This document shows positions 34,773 through 46,168 of a DNA stretch of 64,000 bases, in pieces. Source of the stretch: Burhinus oedicnemus (Eukaryota; Chordata; Aves; Charadriiformes; Burhinidae); NCBI GenBank assembly GCA_008921705.1, contig VFFE01005989.1, positions 76,301 to 140,300 on the forward strand, given 5' to 3'. Position numbers and translations under genes: made by a program. The number at the start of each line of letters is the position of its first letter. Position 1 is the first letter of the stretch. The notes beneath the pieces were generated by a model. It searched no databases, had not been told where the DNA came from, and saw only the letters and a program-made list of their open reading frames with translations.

Positions 34773-37700
34773 TCGCCGCCGGTGTCTGCTGTTTCTCCCA
34801 GGTAAAACGTGTGCTGGTCAGGGGCGAGGGTTGTTCTCGGCAAGGCCTTAATTTAGGTGCTTTAACATGGCCCCCAAGAGTGCTCTAGACTCCCCCTACA
34901 GTATGATGAGCTTAGGGAGACAAGCTTTCCAATACGTAAGCAACTAACGTGGAGGAATGAGCATACTCCCTCTTCTTTCCAGTTTTTGGGTTACTGGAGA
35001 GTAACATATGCTTGCTAGCGTTACTGTCAACATAGCTTGTTACTGCAGCCTGCATTTTAGAGAAAGCAAACAGCAGGCTAGCTGTGGCTTGCACTGCCCT
35101 TGGGCTGACAGTGGTGATGGTGACAGCTACTTCACCGCTGTGGAACAGGACATACCTTTTTTCTAATCAGGCATTGCCTTTATCTTTTCACAAGTACATT
35201 AGTAGCTATGGTGCTGTTTGCATAAATCATACTAAAGCGTAGATTAGACATACTGCTTCAGCCAGTAAGAAGGAATAGGAAAATTTGTTTACCTTCCTGC
35301 AGCTGAAAATTTTCTTTCAAAATATAATCAACATCTCTGTAGATCATTTGTGTGTTACTGTGTGCATAATAGATCTCATTTAAGAAAGAATACATAAGGG
35401 GCCTCTTAAGTTTCAACTCTAAAATTAGCAGCTAAAGTTGAATGTCATCAGTGTTGCTCATTCAATAAAAACCTTGTTATTCATGCTTGCTTATGTGTTA
35501 ATGTGTTCTTTATTATTCCCTATTTGGAAGAGCATTGTAGGTAAAGTAATGCAATTTGGAGAAAAGTTGCAAATAACTATAGAAGCAAGCATACCACTGC
35601 GGTCACAGCATGAGGGTTTTTCCTCCTGTGTGATCAACTGCTCTTTGCAGCTTGATCTTGGTGTAGGAAGAGAACGTCATAAATTATATACTATGATAAT
35701 GGAAGATACTTATTTCTGCTAAAAGACTGGCAGATGCTCTGAACAGCTTCTTTTGCTGTGAGACATGGGAAAGAGGAAAAAACCCCAGGAGTTTTCTAGG
35801 TGATAGAGACTAGGACACTAAATTAAGGTGCAATTACAGCAACAATTATTTCTCCTCTGTGGTCTCTGCAGGTGCTTCTTGGTTCTGTGAGAAGATGGGA
35901 AAATGGAGGGCTGTTTTTGGGTTCAGTTGTTTTTTTTAATGTGCTAAGGCCAAGGGCAGAAACAAGCGTATTAAACGTTTTTGAGGACAGTTTCACTTCC
36001 AGTTAATCGACATTAACACAGACCTGCCAGTGCACAACATGAGAAGTTCCTTCCAATTCCTATCCTCATGTGAGCAAGGCTAAAGAGCATTTGATGTTTT
36101 GTCCTCATGTTCTGTAAGAAATGAGTTGAAATCGGCGAGCGTCCCAAAGTGAGTTCAGGGAGCAGGATTTGATACAGTAGCTTTAATGCTTCAACCAGCA
36201 AACTGTATTTATGTAGTACTGAACTGGACATAGCGATGACTGATAGTGCTAGCTTGCTGATAGGACCTGTGACTGCATCTTCACAGCCAAGTTTAATGAG
36301 GGGTCTCGGCAGTCTTTGTGCATTCCTTCATTAAAAGTATCTCTTGTTCCAGGTTGTGTAGATCCAAATTTATAAGTGACAATTCTGCTAGTTTACAATC
36401 TTTCCACTTTATCTCACTGAATATTAGCAAAAGCAAATTTGCAGAAGAAAAGAAACTTATTACTCTCAAATTCTGGTGTGGCTGATTTAATGCTGATCCC
36501 AAATAAAGAGTTAAAAAAACCCCCATGGACAGGAGAGTTCTTGGTCCTTACATTGTTTCAGAGTTTGCAGCTCTGTCCTGAAAGAAAGACTTAACAGGGA
36601 AATGACTTGCCAAATTCTGCTGAATTACGCTTTTTAATCTGATTATGGACATATTTTTACAGGGCATAGGAGTATTCTGTTTTTTACCTCACGAGTCCAT
36701 TTGGGGATGCAGCTGACTTTTCTTCTTGATCAGCATTGGGCTCCATACACTCTTTAGAGACTAAGGGACGGAATTACAGTCCTTAAATCTTAATTTGGCA
36801 GAAGGCACATGCCTATTTGTAGTGAGTGTGGAGGTTCAGAACTGTCTTACCTACATAGGGGTCACAACGCTTCTTACTGCCATAGTATGAACTAGTTGTA
36901 CAAGAGGTATTAATTTTCTGAGTTGCTTTGAAAAGGGATAACCAAGGGAACTAAGTTTTAGACTTACATTAGTCTTCCTGAGCCTTTGCAATCCGGAAGT
37001 GACACAGCTTTGGTATGTTGTGTCAAGGCTTTGTCAACAAGAAGCGTGCATTTGTGTCCTGCCAGAGGTGGCTTTTACACTCTTGGTAAGTACAATTCCA
37101 TTATTGTCAGTGCAAAGCAAGCTCTTGGTTAAAATGCCAACAACAAACAGAAGTCTGCTTTACACCCCTCCCCCCACCCCCCCCAAGACTTCTTTAGATC
37201 AAGAGTTATTTAAATAACAGGAAATTGTGAATTGAAGATAATAACATTTCTTAATAATAGTTAGAGTCATGCTATTTTTATGCTTGTATAAGTCATGTCA
37301 GTACATGCATATTTGATTATTTTATCAATAATTTCCAAATTATATAAGCCAATATGTCTGAGGGCTCAAGAGAAATTGAGGGATTTGATGCATTTATTAC
37401 AGAACTTCAGCCAACAACAGATCCTTCTGTCCTTCTGAGCTGTAAACTTACGGTCCTGCAAAGCAGTAGCCCAGAGATCGTGGTTTGATCCCCACTGTGT
37501 AGTATTAGATACTAGATATTACATGTTTTTTCAACTAATGTTTTGATGTTTTGTAAAATATAAAAGATTTCTCCTGTGGTAGGTCAAGCCAGAGATCTTT
37601 TTGACCAATACCTTTAATTTTGGGATTCAGGTAGCTGAATTCAGTGCCAGGAACAGTTGAACCTGCATGTGAGCAACTGAGGTAGGCTTTCACTTAGCAA

Positions 37701-38899
37701 GCAATTTCTTTGGGTTCTCTCTTGTTTTTTTGTCTCTTGCAGGAAGATCAGTATCTGCTTAACTACTGATTTTAATAGCCATTACTGCTAATAAAAGCAA
37801 GTAACTACACCATGGTTTATATTGATACCCATCTTACGGTGCATTTTGCACGTGAAAAACATGCAGCCGCTGGCCTGTGGGGTACTTGAAGCCTGCAGTG
37901 CTTTGCAGGCTGTAGAATCTGCTCTGCTGTCTTTTCTGGCATGATGGATGAGGCTTGTCATTCTGGTCCTGAAGTGGCAAGGTAAAATCTTGGTTCTCTT
38001 GGGCTCAAAGCCTTTGTTCTCATATTCAGAAATTCTGGAATATTGTTGTAGGACTGACAAGATCATAAGGCATAGCCCCATAAAAATATTAACTCTGGGA
38101 GATGGATTGTTAACTGGAGGAGAGTTTTAGGTTGGATTCTTCTTTCTGTCTTCTGTAGCATTCTGGAACACTTTTCCTATTTTTTGCCAATTTATTAGTT
38201 CTCTATTGTTAGACTTCATTTAAAAACATACCCGTTCACCTGCACTGCTTTTTTTTTTCTTTTTCTGTCTTTGTTCTTTCTTCTAACTTTGCAGATGAGT
38301 TGCTTACTTGTCTCTGATCCCTGTGAAGCATTTTTGGTATATAGTATGCTTTATCAAAGACAGTGCTGCTTCTTCAGCTAATGCGTTCACAAATCCATGA
38401 GAACAAGGTAATCTCCAGGCATGAGATTTAAGACTACTGGGACATTTAACGCTGCTTACAATAGCAAAGACTTTTTCAAGTACAGATATATCAAGGTGAA
38501 GATTTTTCTGTGAAGAATAGCAAAGACACCTTCATTTAAGACGAGGGAAACGTTTGCAATGGTTGCAGGTGCAGTCAGATGCAATAGCTGCTTCAGGATG
38601 TATTTTGAAGGGAAAAATGATAAAGGAAGTTATGAAGATAACAGGGAATGCAATAAAAGGCTGTGTTGGTTAACCAAGGGGAAATGGGAAGTTGGGACGT
38701 GTCACTTGATAGGGTAACTGGTTTTCTGGGCAGAAAAATCAAGTTCATCTAATCTGGACATCCTCAAAATATGTTCTATATGAGAAATGATTAATAACAA
38801 GGAATAGGAGAGAACTTTGACGTGAAAGGAGTTGGCTAAAGAGGGAAGGGAAATGCATGTTTCATTTGGGAGAGCACATTAGTGGGTACATCGATAGAT
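34773..38899. other. Intergenic, no gene seen
   Basis: AT-rich sequence. No IFI27-like gene, which occupies this side of DDX24 in mammals, was recognised. A C-rich run lies at 37163-37183. A tRNA B-box-like string near 37483 does not fold into a tRNA. Open frames are short and without motifs. Confidence 0.45.
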
Positions 38900-39720
38900 T
38901 AACCTATCAGGTGTATGTAGTTTACTCAAGGAGTTTCTTAAAGTCTTGTGGACTAATCTTATTTCATTAATAACTGTGATACAGTATTAAATTTGGTGAT
39001 GACACAGTTATTAATACAGAGGGGAATTATGATATCAGGCAGATTGAAAGCACCTCAAGGACCAGAATAATTGGATGAATTTATTCATACGAAGTGTAGC
39101 ACCATTCAGCTAAGGCAAATACCGAGAATTTATACTATTAAGACAGGAGTTAATTAGTTTTAGATCACTGTGGATGAGAATGACCTCATGCATTAATTGA
39201 TCACATGGTAACTGTGAGCTGCCAATGAAGTATATTGGGTAAACTAAGTCCTGTACAGACACTCATTCTTCACAGGAGGCATTACTTCCCTGAAACTTTT
39301 ATTTGCAATGGTATATTCTGGTCACTTTAATTCAAGAAAGGTGAAGTCAAACTGCAGCAGATGCTGAGATGACTGTTAGGGTGATCGTGGGAATGAAGAG
39401 CCTGTTTTAGAAGTGAAGACTAAATGCTGAGTTTAGCTTGTTTAACCCAGGATTAGAGCAGACACGACTGCAGTCTTTAAATACCAGGAAAAGAAGAATA
39501 ATTCAAAGTACAGGACAACACTGGCACAAGAAGAAACTCGGTAAACTGGCCAACAGTAATTTTAGGTAGGAAATCTGAAGTTTCTATGGCAACCAATGAG
39601 TAAAGAATACTTAAAGGCAAAAAGTTGTTAGTTTTAATATAAAGTTTGACATGCGTATGACAGATAGTGTTCATGGTTGTCATAGCAAGGAACTGGACTC
39701 GTCAGCTACCTCTGTGTTAC
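38900..39720 (+). mobile_element. Ancient CR1/L3-like LINE remnant
   Basis: Plus-strand text resembles a heavily mutated CR1-type ORF2 tail: ttaaatttggtgatgacac (LKFGDD, compare KFADD), then ggatgaatttattc, a weak gagctgccaatgaag segment, and near 39540 aaactggccaacagtaattttaggtaggaaatc, like the end of old CR1/L3 elements. Colinear order supports it. No intact frame. Boundaries uncertain. Confidence 0.5.
38966..39015. repeat. Perfect 13-bp inverted repeat
   Basis: attaataactgtg (38966-38978) and cacagttattaat (39003-39015), separated by 24 nt. It overlaps the ancient LINE remnant and may be coincidental. Confidence 0.85.
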
Positions 39721-42700
39721 GGATATAACAGTGCCGGTCTTTGGCTCTGAGGCAGACTGGTGTGGCTTGACCATCTCTGTACTGGTAAGCTCTCTTGACC
39801 ACTGGAGTTAGGGTGCGTGCATCCTTACTGCCTACAGGGAAGCGTCTGGGCGGGTGCTAACGCCTGCCCTGAACCAGGGAACCGTGTGGGAGCGTGCAGG
39901 CTGGCCTCGGGGACCGCACTGGCAATAGCACTGTGTAAAGATTGAGCTCCAGTCCCTGTACCGTGCCTGGTACTATTTAATCTGTTACTGGTTCCAGAGG
40001 TGTTTTCTGTTCCCTGCTCATTGAAAAGGGTTGAGAAAATTGCTGGTAGAATATGGTACAGACCTCCCTACTGAAATACTGATGGCACTGACATTTTTGC
40101 CATTATTTTTCCTGTTCCTAAAATGTAAATAAATCCTGCTTTATATGGATATTTGAAAAAAAACAGTAAAACTGGGCAAAAAAATGTGTTCTTTTTTTAC
40201 AATAGAAAATAATTCACTTAAACTTTGTAAAGTAGCATGCTATTAGATCCTACTCTCAGTTCAAAAATCCTACAAATAGCTGGAAGGTATGAGGAAAAAT
40301 GGCACTCTCTATTTGCTCTGTTGTTATTCTGTCTTTGTACATGTGCTATTAACTGCTTTTGGAGAGAGGGTAGCAGATTAGACACTGTAGGAGGAGAACA
40401 TTACTAGTTCTTACAGAAAGACATGAAGAATGCAGTGATTGTAATCTTACACATTTTCTATATCACATAAAAACAAAAACAAATTTAAGGATCTTTTCTG
40501 TGTTCTTATAAAATAATCTTTTGGGTTTTTTTAGATCTTATTGGAGGGTAATATAGTTCCAGGAGAGAATATGGGAGACCAGTTTACAGACAATGAAAGC
40601 ATGAGGACATTCCAGTGTTTTTTCTTTTATACCCCTTTTAATTATATAGCTGTTACTACGAGATGACCAAAGGGGCAAAAGAACAATCAGAAATTTTCTG
40701 CAAATGACAATAGGGAAATGAAGCAACAGTTTCTTAGCAACAAACTGGAAAATATGCTAAATAATATTTTTTCCTACTGAGGTTTGTGTATGCTATGTTC
40801 CAAGCATTGTTCTGAAGTAGACCCAGATTTTTGTGCATGTTTCTTTGAGCTTAATGTTCTTACAGGTTTGCCTCAACATGGAGTTTTTCTGAAGAACCAC
40901 TGTCCATGAAGACATTCATACTTGGAGTACGAAGGGAATCAAAAATCCTGTCTTGTCAGGCTAAGGCATTAGATGGAACATTAAAGCTGCATTTTTTTAA
41001 GGGTTTAGTGAATTGTAAAAAAAAAAAAAAAAAAAAAAAAGCAAAAAAAACCACCCCAGAAAGAAAGCATTACTTTCATGTTGACCCAAAATGTTGTGGG
41101 TTTTTTTTCCCCTACATAATCCAAAAATATTCTGCTGAATTTTTCCTCCCTTTTTGGTTTGGCCATTGCATAATAAATTCTAGCTTTTAATCTGCAGTGC
41201 ACACATTTTGCCTGACAGCATTTCTTGGCGTGTCCTTCTATATCCCCCTAACCAGTTCCTTCATATTCCAGCTGATTCAAGCATTGCAATATGTGCTGAG
41301 AATTCCTAAATTTTCAACGTCTTTGTGAATAATTTGATTTACAGGTTAATTCTTTGGGAACGTGTAACAGGTAAATTAAGAATCACAGCCTTTTCAGAGC
41401 AATTTCCAGAAGGCAGACAGCTAACTGCTGGGTAGCAAAGGAGAACTGTGCAGCTGTGCAACGTGACAAATCCCTTCACCCACCAGTCCTTAGGTCGAGT
41501 CAGTGTACCTGAATGATTCTTCAGGTACAAAGTCCTCCCATCTGTTTTGCCTTTTTTTGATTTTTGTCTGTGTTGCATTTAGAGTTTATTGCTTTAGAAG
41601 GCATAAATAACACTATTTCTCTACTTCCATTAGGTATGAGTGCCATTTTCCCAGGTGCTCTGCAGTTGTCTCCCTCAATGAAGCATTATTTAAAATCAGC
41701 CCTGTTTTGGCTTCAGGAGCTTACACAACTCCTGTGTTAAAATGGAGGTTCCAATTCACTCTGGATTTCACAAAAGCAGTACGAAATAGCTCTTCATTCT
41801 GTTACAATAGCTATGACAAGGTTAGAATGAAGCCGAAAGTAGAGCTTTATTTGGGAGAAGGGAGTAGTGGAAAAGGGAGGAGCTGAAAGCAGCAGCAGTG
41901 GAAGGGAAGTCATGCGTGACTTCCATCACAGATGAGAATGACAGACCACTTGGGGTGAATATGCCTGCAGATTTACTATCAGAGGGGATTAATTTTTATA
42001 TATGTGGTTTTGGAACAAAATATGCAAGCTTTTTTGTTTTTTTTTTTTTTCCCTATCTGGCAAATGTGTGGGTCAAAAGGAGATAGGTTTATATTGAATC
42101 TGGGCAAGCTAATTCCTTCTGTGATCTTTATTCTGGTTCAGTATTCAATTTACAGAAAAAAATAATCTTATTTTTATTCTGTTTTTCACATTTCCAGGTT
42201 ATTTGACATATCTACTGATTTTAAAATTCATGGGAGTCATGCCTGTGCATTTCCTGGACTGAGTTACAAGGACAGATTTTTAAGGGTATTAAGGGAGCTG
42301 TTTACATGTTTATAAAAAACCCTCTTCTTTAGTGGCTTACAAAATTTATGTAAAACATTATACGATAAATCAGCCTAATCGTATATTTAAACTGCACATT
42401 CTTCAGTCTTTAAAACTGAGTTATGAAATACCTGATTTGAAAACTGCAATGAGTTCTTAATTTGAGGCACACAAAAGAAAATGTCTTTGGTCTCATAAGA
42501 TCTTTAAGATTCAGGAGAACTATTTACAAGGTGAAATAACCGCAAATTGGCTGTGAAAGAACTTGCAAAAGGATTTTTCTAACTAATTGAGATTGGGATT
42601 TCATTATGTTTTCTTAATATTTATCATTGGCAGAAGCCTGCATATCAGGATTCTGAATTTGAGAAGAAAACATTTTATAAAACTTTTTCTTTTTTTCCTT

Positions 42701-43808
42701 GTGGAGCTAGTTAGTTAACTACTCTGAGAGTAGTTTCATTTATAACTATCGTATTTGCTGTCTGATGATGTTCCCTGGTTAAAAGGATAATGCAAAGGAG
42801 ATGTTCAAAATAGTGTTTCTCATCTTAATTTGTCGTCATGCCTTGAAAACTCCAAATGGTTTTGCTTTTCTCTTATGTAACAGTTTACTTATTTATATGT
42901 ACTTTGGATTAGATTTTTTTGCAAGTAATTCTGTTGTACATTTGAAATGAATGGACATGCTTTAATTTTTTACTGTTTTACCTGAGCACAGGATTTGGCC
43001 GAACTGGTACAAAGAGAAGTTAACACTCAAAAAGACCACATATATTTTTTGCTAAATAAAAGCAGAGGTACTTACCAATCATAAAATAAGTCATTCAAAT
43101 TCTGGGCGATATACTACATAGTATTATCTAATCCTTACAATTTCTGGAATTATTTTCATACTTTATCAACAAAACTTACTGGGTCATGCGGGCATTTCAC
43201 AGTTAATAGCAAAATGTTGCATCCACTCAAGCGAGCCCTTGTACAATATTTACAGGGGGTTTTTAACTCCTGGTGTGTGATTGTTTAGTTGTGTTCCATA
43301 TAATCATTGCAAAGGCTGCTGTCTTGAGGCCTGGAGAATTACTTAGCTCAGTAAATGCTCAGCGCAACTGTACGTGTTGATTCTTGTCCAGCATATATTT
43401 TGCATCACCAACCCATCCCAAAAGAAGCTGCATTACTAAATTTTTTAAAAGAAGATAGCATTGTCCATGCTTATTTGTCCACCAGTCAGGGGTAAAAATG
43501 GCATACCTTTATTTTGAAATAAATACTCACCCTTGTACCCCAAATGTACTCTGTATTTGTGAGCCAGAATGATAAATCCTGCAGCATCCAAGGCCTAACT
43601 GCATGTATCAGGAAGAATATCCATACTGAAATCTGCCCTGCTCTAAGTATGAGCGGTATGTAACCTGACTGGGGGAAAGGGCTGTGAAGGTGAAGAATAA
43701 GAAGTTATGAAGAGTGGAAGCGAGGTCTTCGTTGTGGATTCACAATTCACTGCCAAGGACATCAAAGGTTTTTCTTTGGGTTTTGGTTTTTTTTTTTTTT
43801 AGATTAAT
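39721..43808. other. Intergenic, no gene seen
   Basis: AT-rich. The only notable items are a 24-base A run (41017-41040) followed by a second A-rich patch, and T runs near 42034 and 43787. No exon recognised. Confidence 0.45.
41017..41040. repeat. A24 homopolymer
   Basis: Uninterrupted A run, without an AATAAA just before it, so not clearly a retroposed tail. Confidence 0.9.
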
Positions 43809-44930
43809 ATAGAATCATAGAACCATCTAGGTTGGAAGGGACCTTTAAGATCACTGAGTCCAACCATCAACCTAATATTGCCAAGTCTACCACTAAACCA
43901 TGTCCCTCAGCACCATGTCTACCCATCTTTTAAATACTTACAGAGATGGTGACTCAGCTGCTTCCCTGGGCAGCCTGTTCCAATGCTTGACAACCCTTTT
44001 GGTGAAGAAATTTTTCCAAATATCCAATCTAAACCTCCCCTGGCGCAACTTCAGGCCATTTCCTCTTGTCCTATCACTTGCAACTTGGGAGAAGAGACTG
44101 ACCCCCACCTGTCTACAACCTCCTTTCAGGTAGTTGTAGAGAGCGATAAGGTCTGCCCTGAGCCTTCTCTTCTCCAGGCTAAACAACCCCAGTTCCCTCA
44201 GCCGCTTGTCATATGACTTGTGTTCGAGAGCCCTCCCCAGCTTTGTTGCCCTTCTCTGGACACGCTCCAGCACCTCAATGTCTTTCTTGTAGTGAGGCGC
44301 CCAAAACTGAACACAGTATTCGAGGTGGGGCCTCACCAGTGCTGAGTACAGCGGGACAATCACTTACCTCGTCCTGTTGGCCACACTATTTCTAATACAA
44401 GCCAGGATGGTGTTGGCCTTCTTGGCCACCTGGGCACGCTGCTGGCTCACATTCAGCCGGCTGTTGACCAACACCCCCAGGTCCTTTTCCACCGGGCAGC
44501 TCTCCAGCCATGCTTCCTCAAGCCTGTAGCATTGCATGGGGTTGTTGTGAGCCAAGTGCAGGACGCGGCACTTGGCCTTGTTGAACTTCATACCATTGGC
44601 CTCAGCCCATCGATCCAACCTGTCCAGTTCCCTCTGCAGAGCCTTCCTGCCCTCAAGCAGATCAACACTCCCGCCCAACCTGGTGTCATCTGCAAACTTG
44701 CTGAGGGTGCCCTCGATCCCCTGGTCTGGATCGTGGATAAAGATATTAAAGAGAACAGGTCCCAGTACTGAGCTCTGGGGAACACCACCTGTGACCGGCA
44801 GCCAACTGGTTTCAACTCCATCCACCACCACTCTTTGGGCCCAACCATCCAGCCAGTTTTCTACCCAGTGATGTGTACGCCCGTCCAAGCCATGAGCAAC
44901 CAGTTTCTCCAGGAGAATGCTGTGGGAAAG
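43809..44930 (-). mobile_element. CR1 LINE, 5' truncated, long open RT segments
   Basis: Plus strand begins with the reverse complement of the CR1 3' end (atagaatcatagaacc, ggttggaagggacctttaag). Minus-strand frames 44364-44954 and 43938-44363 encode ORF2: [40 protein letters not shown] with the FADD catalytic motif, [13 protein letters not shown], then VQRRATKL and [21 protein letters not shown] and NRLPREA. Truncated at about 44930, just before the PPP4R4 CpG island. One of the least damaged copies here. Confidence 0.94.
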
Positions 44931-44999
44931 TGTCGAAAATATAAAAGGATTCATTGGGGGAGGAACCCGCTTTGGACTTTTAATTAAAATCAGCGTGTT

Positions 45000-46050
45000 T
45001 ACAGGGTTCTTCTGTGCAATTCTGCTATGGAGTAGCCGCGACAGCGGGGCAGGACACCGCTGAGGTGTCCTAGCACAGCTGGAAAGGGACGCAGCCCGAG
45101 CTGAGGCGACGGTCGCGGCGGTTGAAGAGACGCTTCAGGGAGGCCGTAGCTGTGGGAGGGGGAAGCCCATGGAGGCCACGGCTGTGGAAGAGGAGCCCCG
45201 CGGGCGACCGCTGCGGGCCGGGGGTGGCCCGGCGGGGCAGGCTGGACTGCGTGAGGCGGGCGACGATGCCCCGCGGGCGGGTAACGGCGACTGAAGGGGC
45301 GGCGGCACCCCCCGAGCGTTCGGGAGCCGTTTTGCCCCTCGGAGGCCGCTGTAGCGCCGCGTTGCCCCGGCGACCGGTTCGGCGGTGCTGGGGCAGCCCC
45401 GCGGCTCTCACGGCGCCGGCTCCCGCCGTGGGGCCGCCCCTGCCCGCCTGCCGTGGCGCCCTCCCCCGCGCTGCCCGGGAGGAGCGGCTGAGGGGGCTGC
45501 GCCGCGGGAGCGGGACGGGGGCGGGGAGCGTCACTGCACCGCAGCGACCGTCCCTCCTCCCGGAGCGGAGGGCGGGTGGGCAGAGGCGGCACCCGGGTAC
45601 CGCGGCGGGGGGCCGCTCCGCGCCCTGCCCTGGACAAGCCCCGCAGCGCGGGCACTGCGCGGAGTGGTTCCGCCCCCCCCCCCCCCCCGCCGCGGGGGCN
45701 NNNNNNNNNNNNNNNNNNNGTGCGGAGAGGGGCGGCCGGCGACGAGGGGAAACTCGGCTCAAAGCTCCCCCCTTCCCTCCCCTCGCCGAGGTACCGGTGG
45801 CTCCAGCGGGAAGCCGCAGGCGCCGGCCCCGCTCCCTGCCCGCCCGGGCCAAGCGGAGAAAGTTTCCCGGCGGGGGCGAGGGGCGGCGGGCGGGCGCTGC
45901 CGCAGTGTGGGCGCTCAGGCGAGGCGGGCGGCGGCGGCGGCGGGCTCGGAGGGGGTGTTGCGCCGTGTCGGTCCTGCCTCCCTCGGTGCGAGAGACTCGG
46001 GGGGAGAGAGAGCGAGAGAGAGCATCGGTTGCCAAAGGCGTTAGTTGTTA
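45000..46050. promoter_or_regulatory. PPP4R4: CpG island promoter and 5' UTR of PPP4R4
   Basis: Dense CpG sequence immediately before the PPP4R4 start codon, with GC boxes, a GA-rich block (46001-46022) and an RFX X-box-like GTTGCCCCGGCGAC (45361-45374). No TATA box is evident. It contains a 20-N gap. Open frames on both strands across the island are a by-product of the high GC content. Confidence 0.85.
45700..45719. other. Assembly gap of 20 N
   Basis: Twenty unknown bases directly after a poly-C run (45672-45688) and a GCCGCGGGGGC segment. The real length is unknown. Confidence 0.98.
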
Positions 46051-46051
46051 C

Positions 46052-46168
46052 ATGCATCCGATAATCTTCTTCTCCAAAATGGATTTTAGTCAGAGCAATT
46101 TATTTGGATACATAGAAGACCTGCAGGAATTAACTATTATAGAGAGGCCAGTACGCAGGAGCCTGAAG
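46052..46168 (+). CDS. PPP4R4: PPP4R4 coding exon 1
   Basis: 39 codons from ATG 46052-46054, including [15 protein letters not shown] and PVRRSLK. Donor AAG|GTATAT at 46169, phase 0. The in-frame sequence upstream is open through the CpG island and across the N gap but is taken as 5' UTR. Confidence 0.94.

Noticed and set aside
34121..34843. Minus-strand frame with repeated Ser-Thr-Gln-His units as a protein
   Set aside because: It is the translation of the decamer minisatellite joined to CpG island sequence.
37465..37500. tRNA B-box-like string (ggtttgatccc)
   Set aside because: The T arm pairs only with an eight-base loop, no A box lies at the right distance, and no acceptor stem or anticodon arm can be drawn.
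45122..46051. Large open frames on both strands of the PPP4R4 CpG island as proteins
   Set aside because: All frames are open at once because stops are rare in CpG-dense DNA. Composition is Pro/Arg/Gly/Ala-rich without domains, and a gap lies in the middle.
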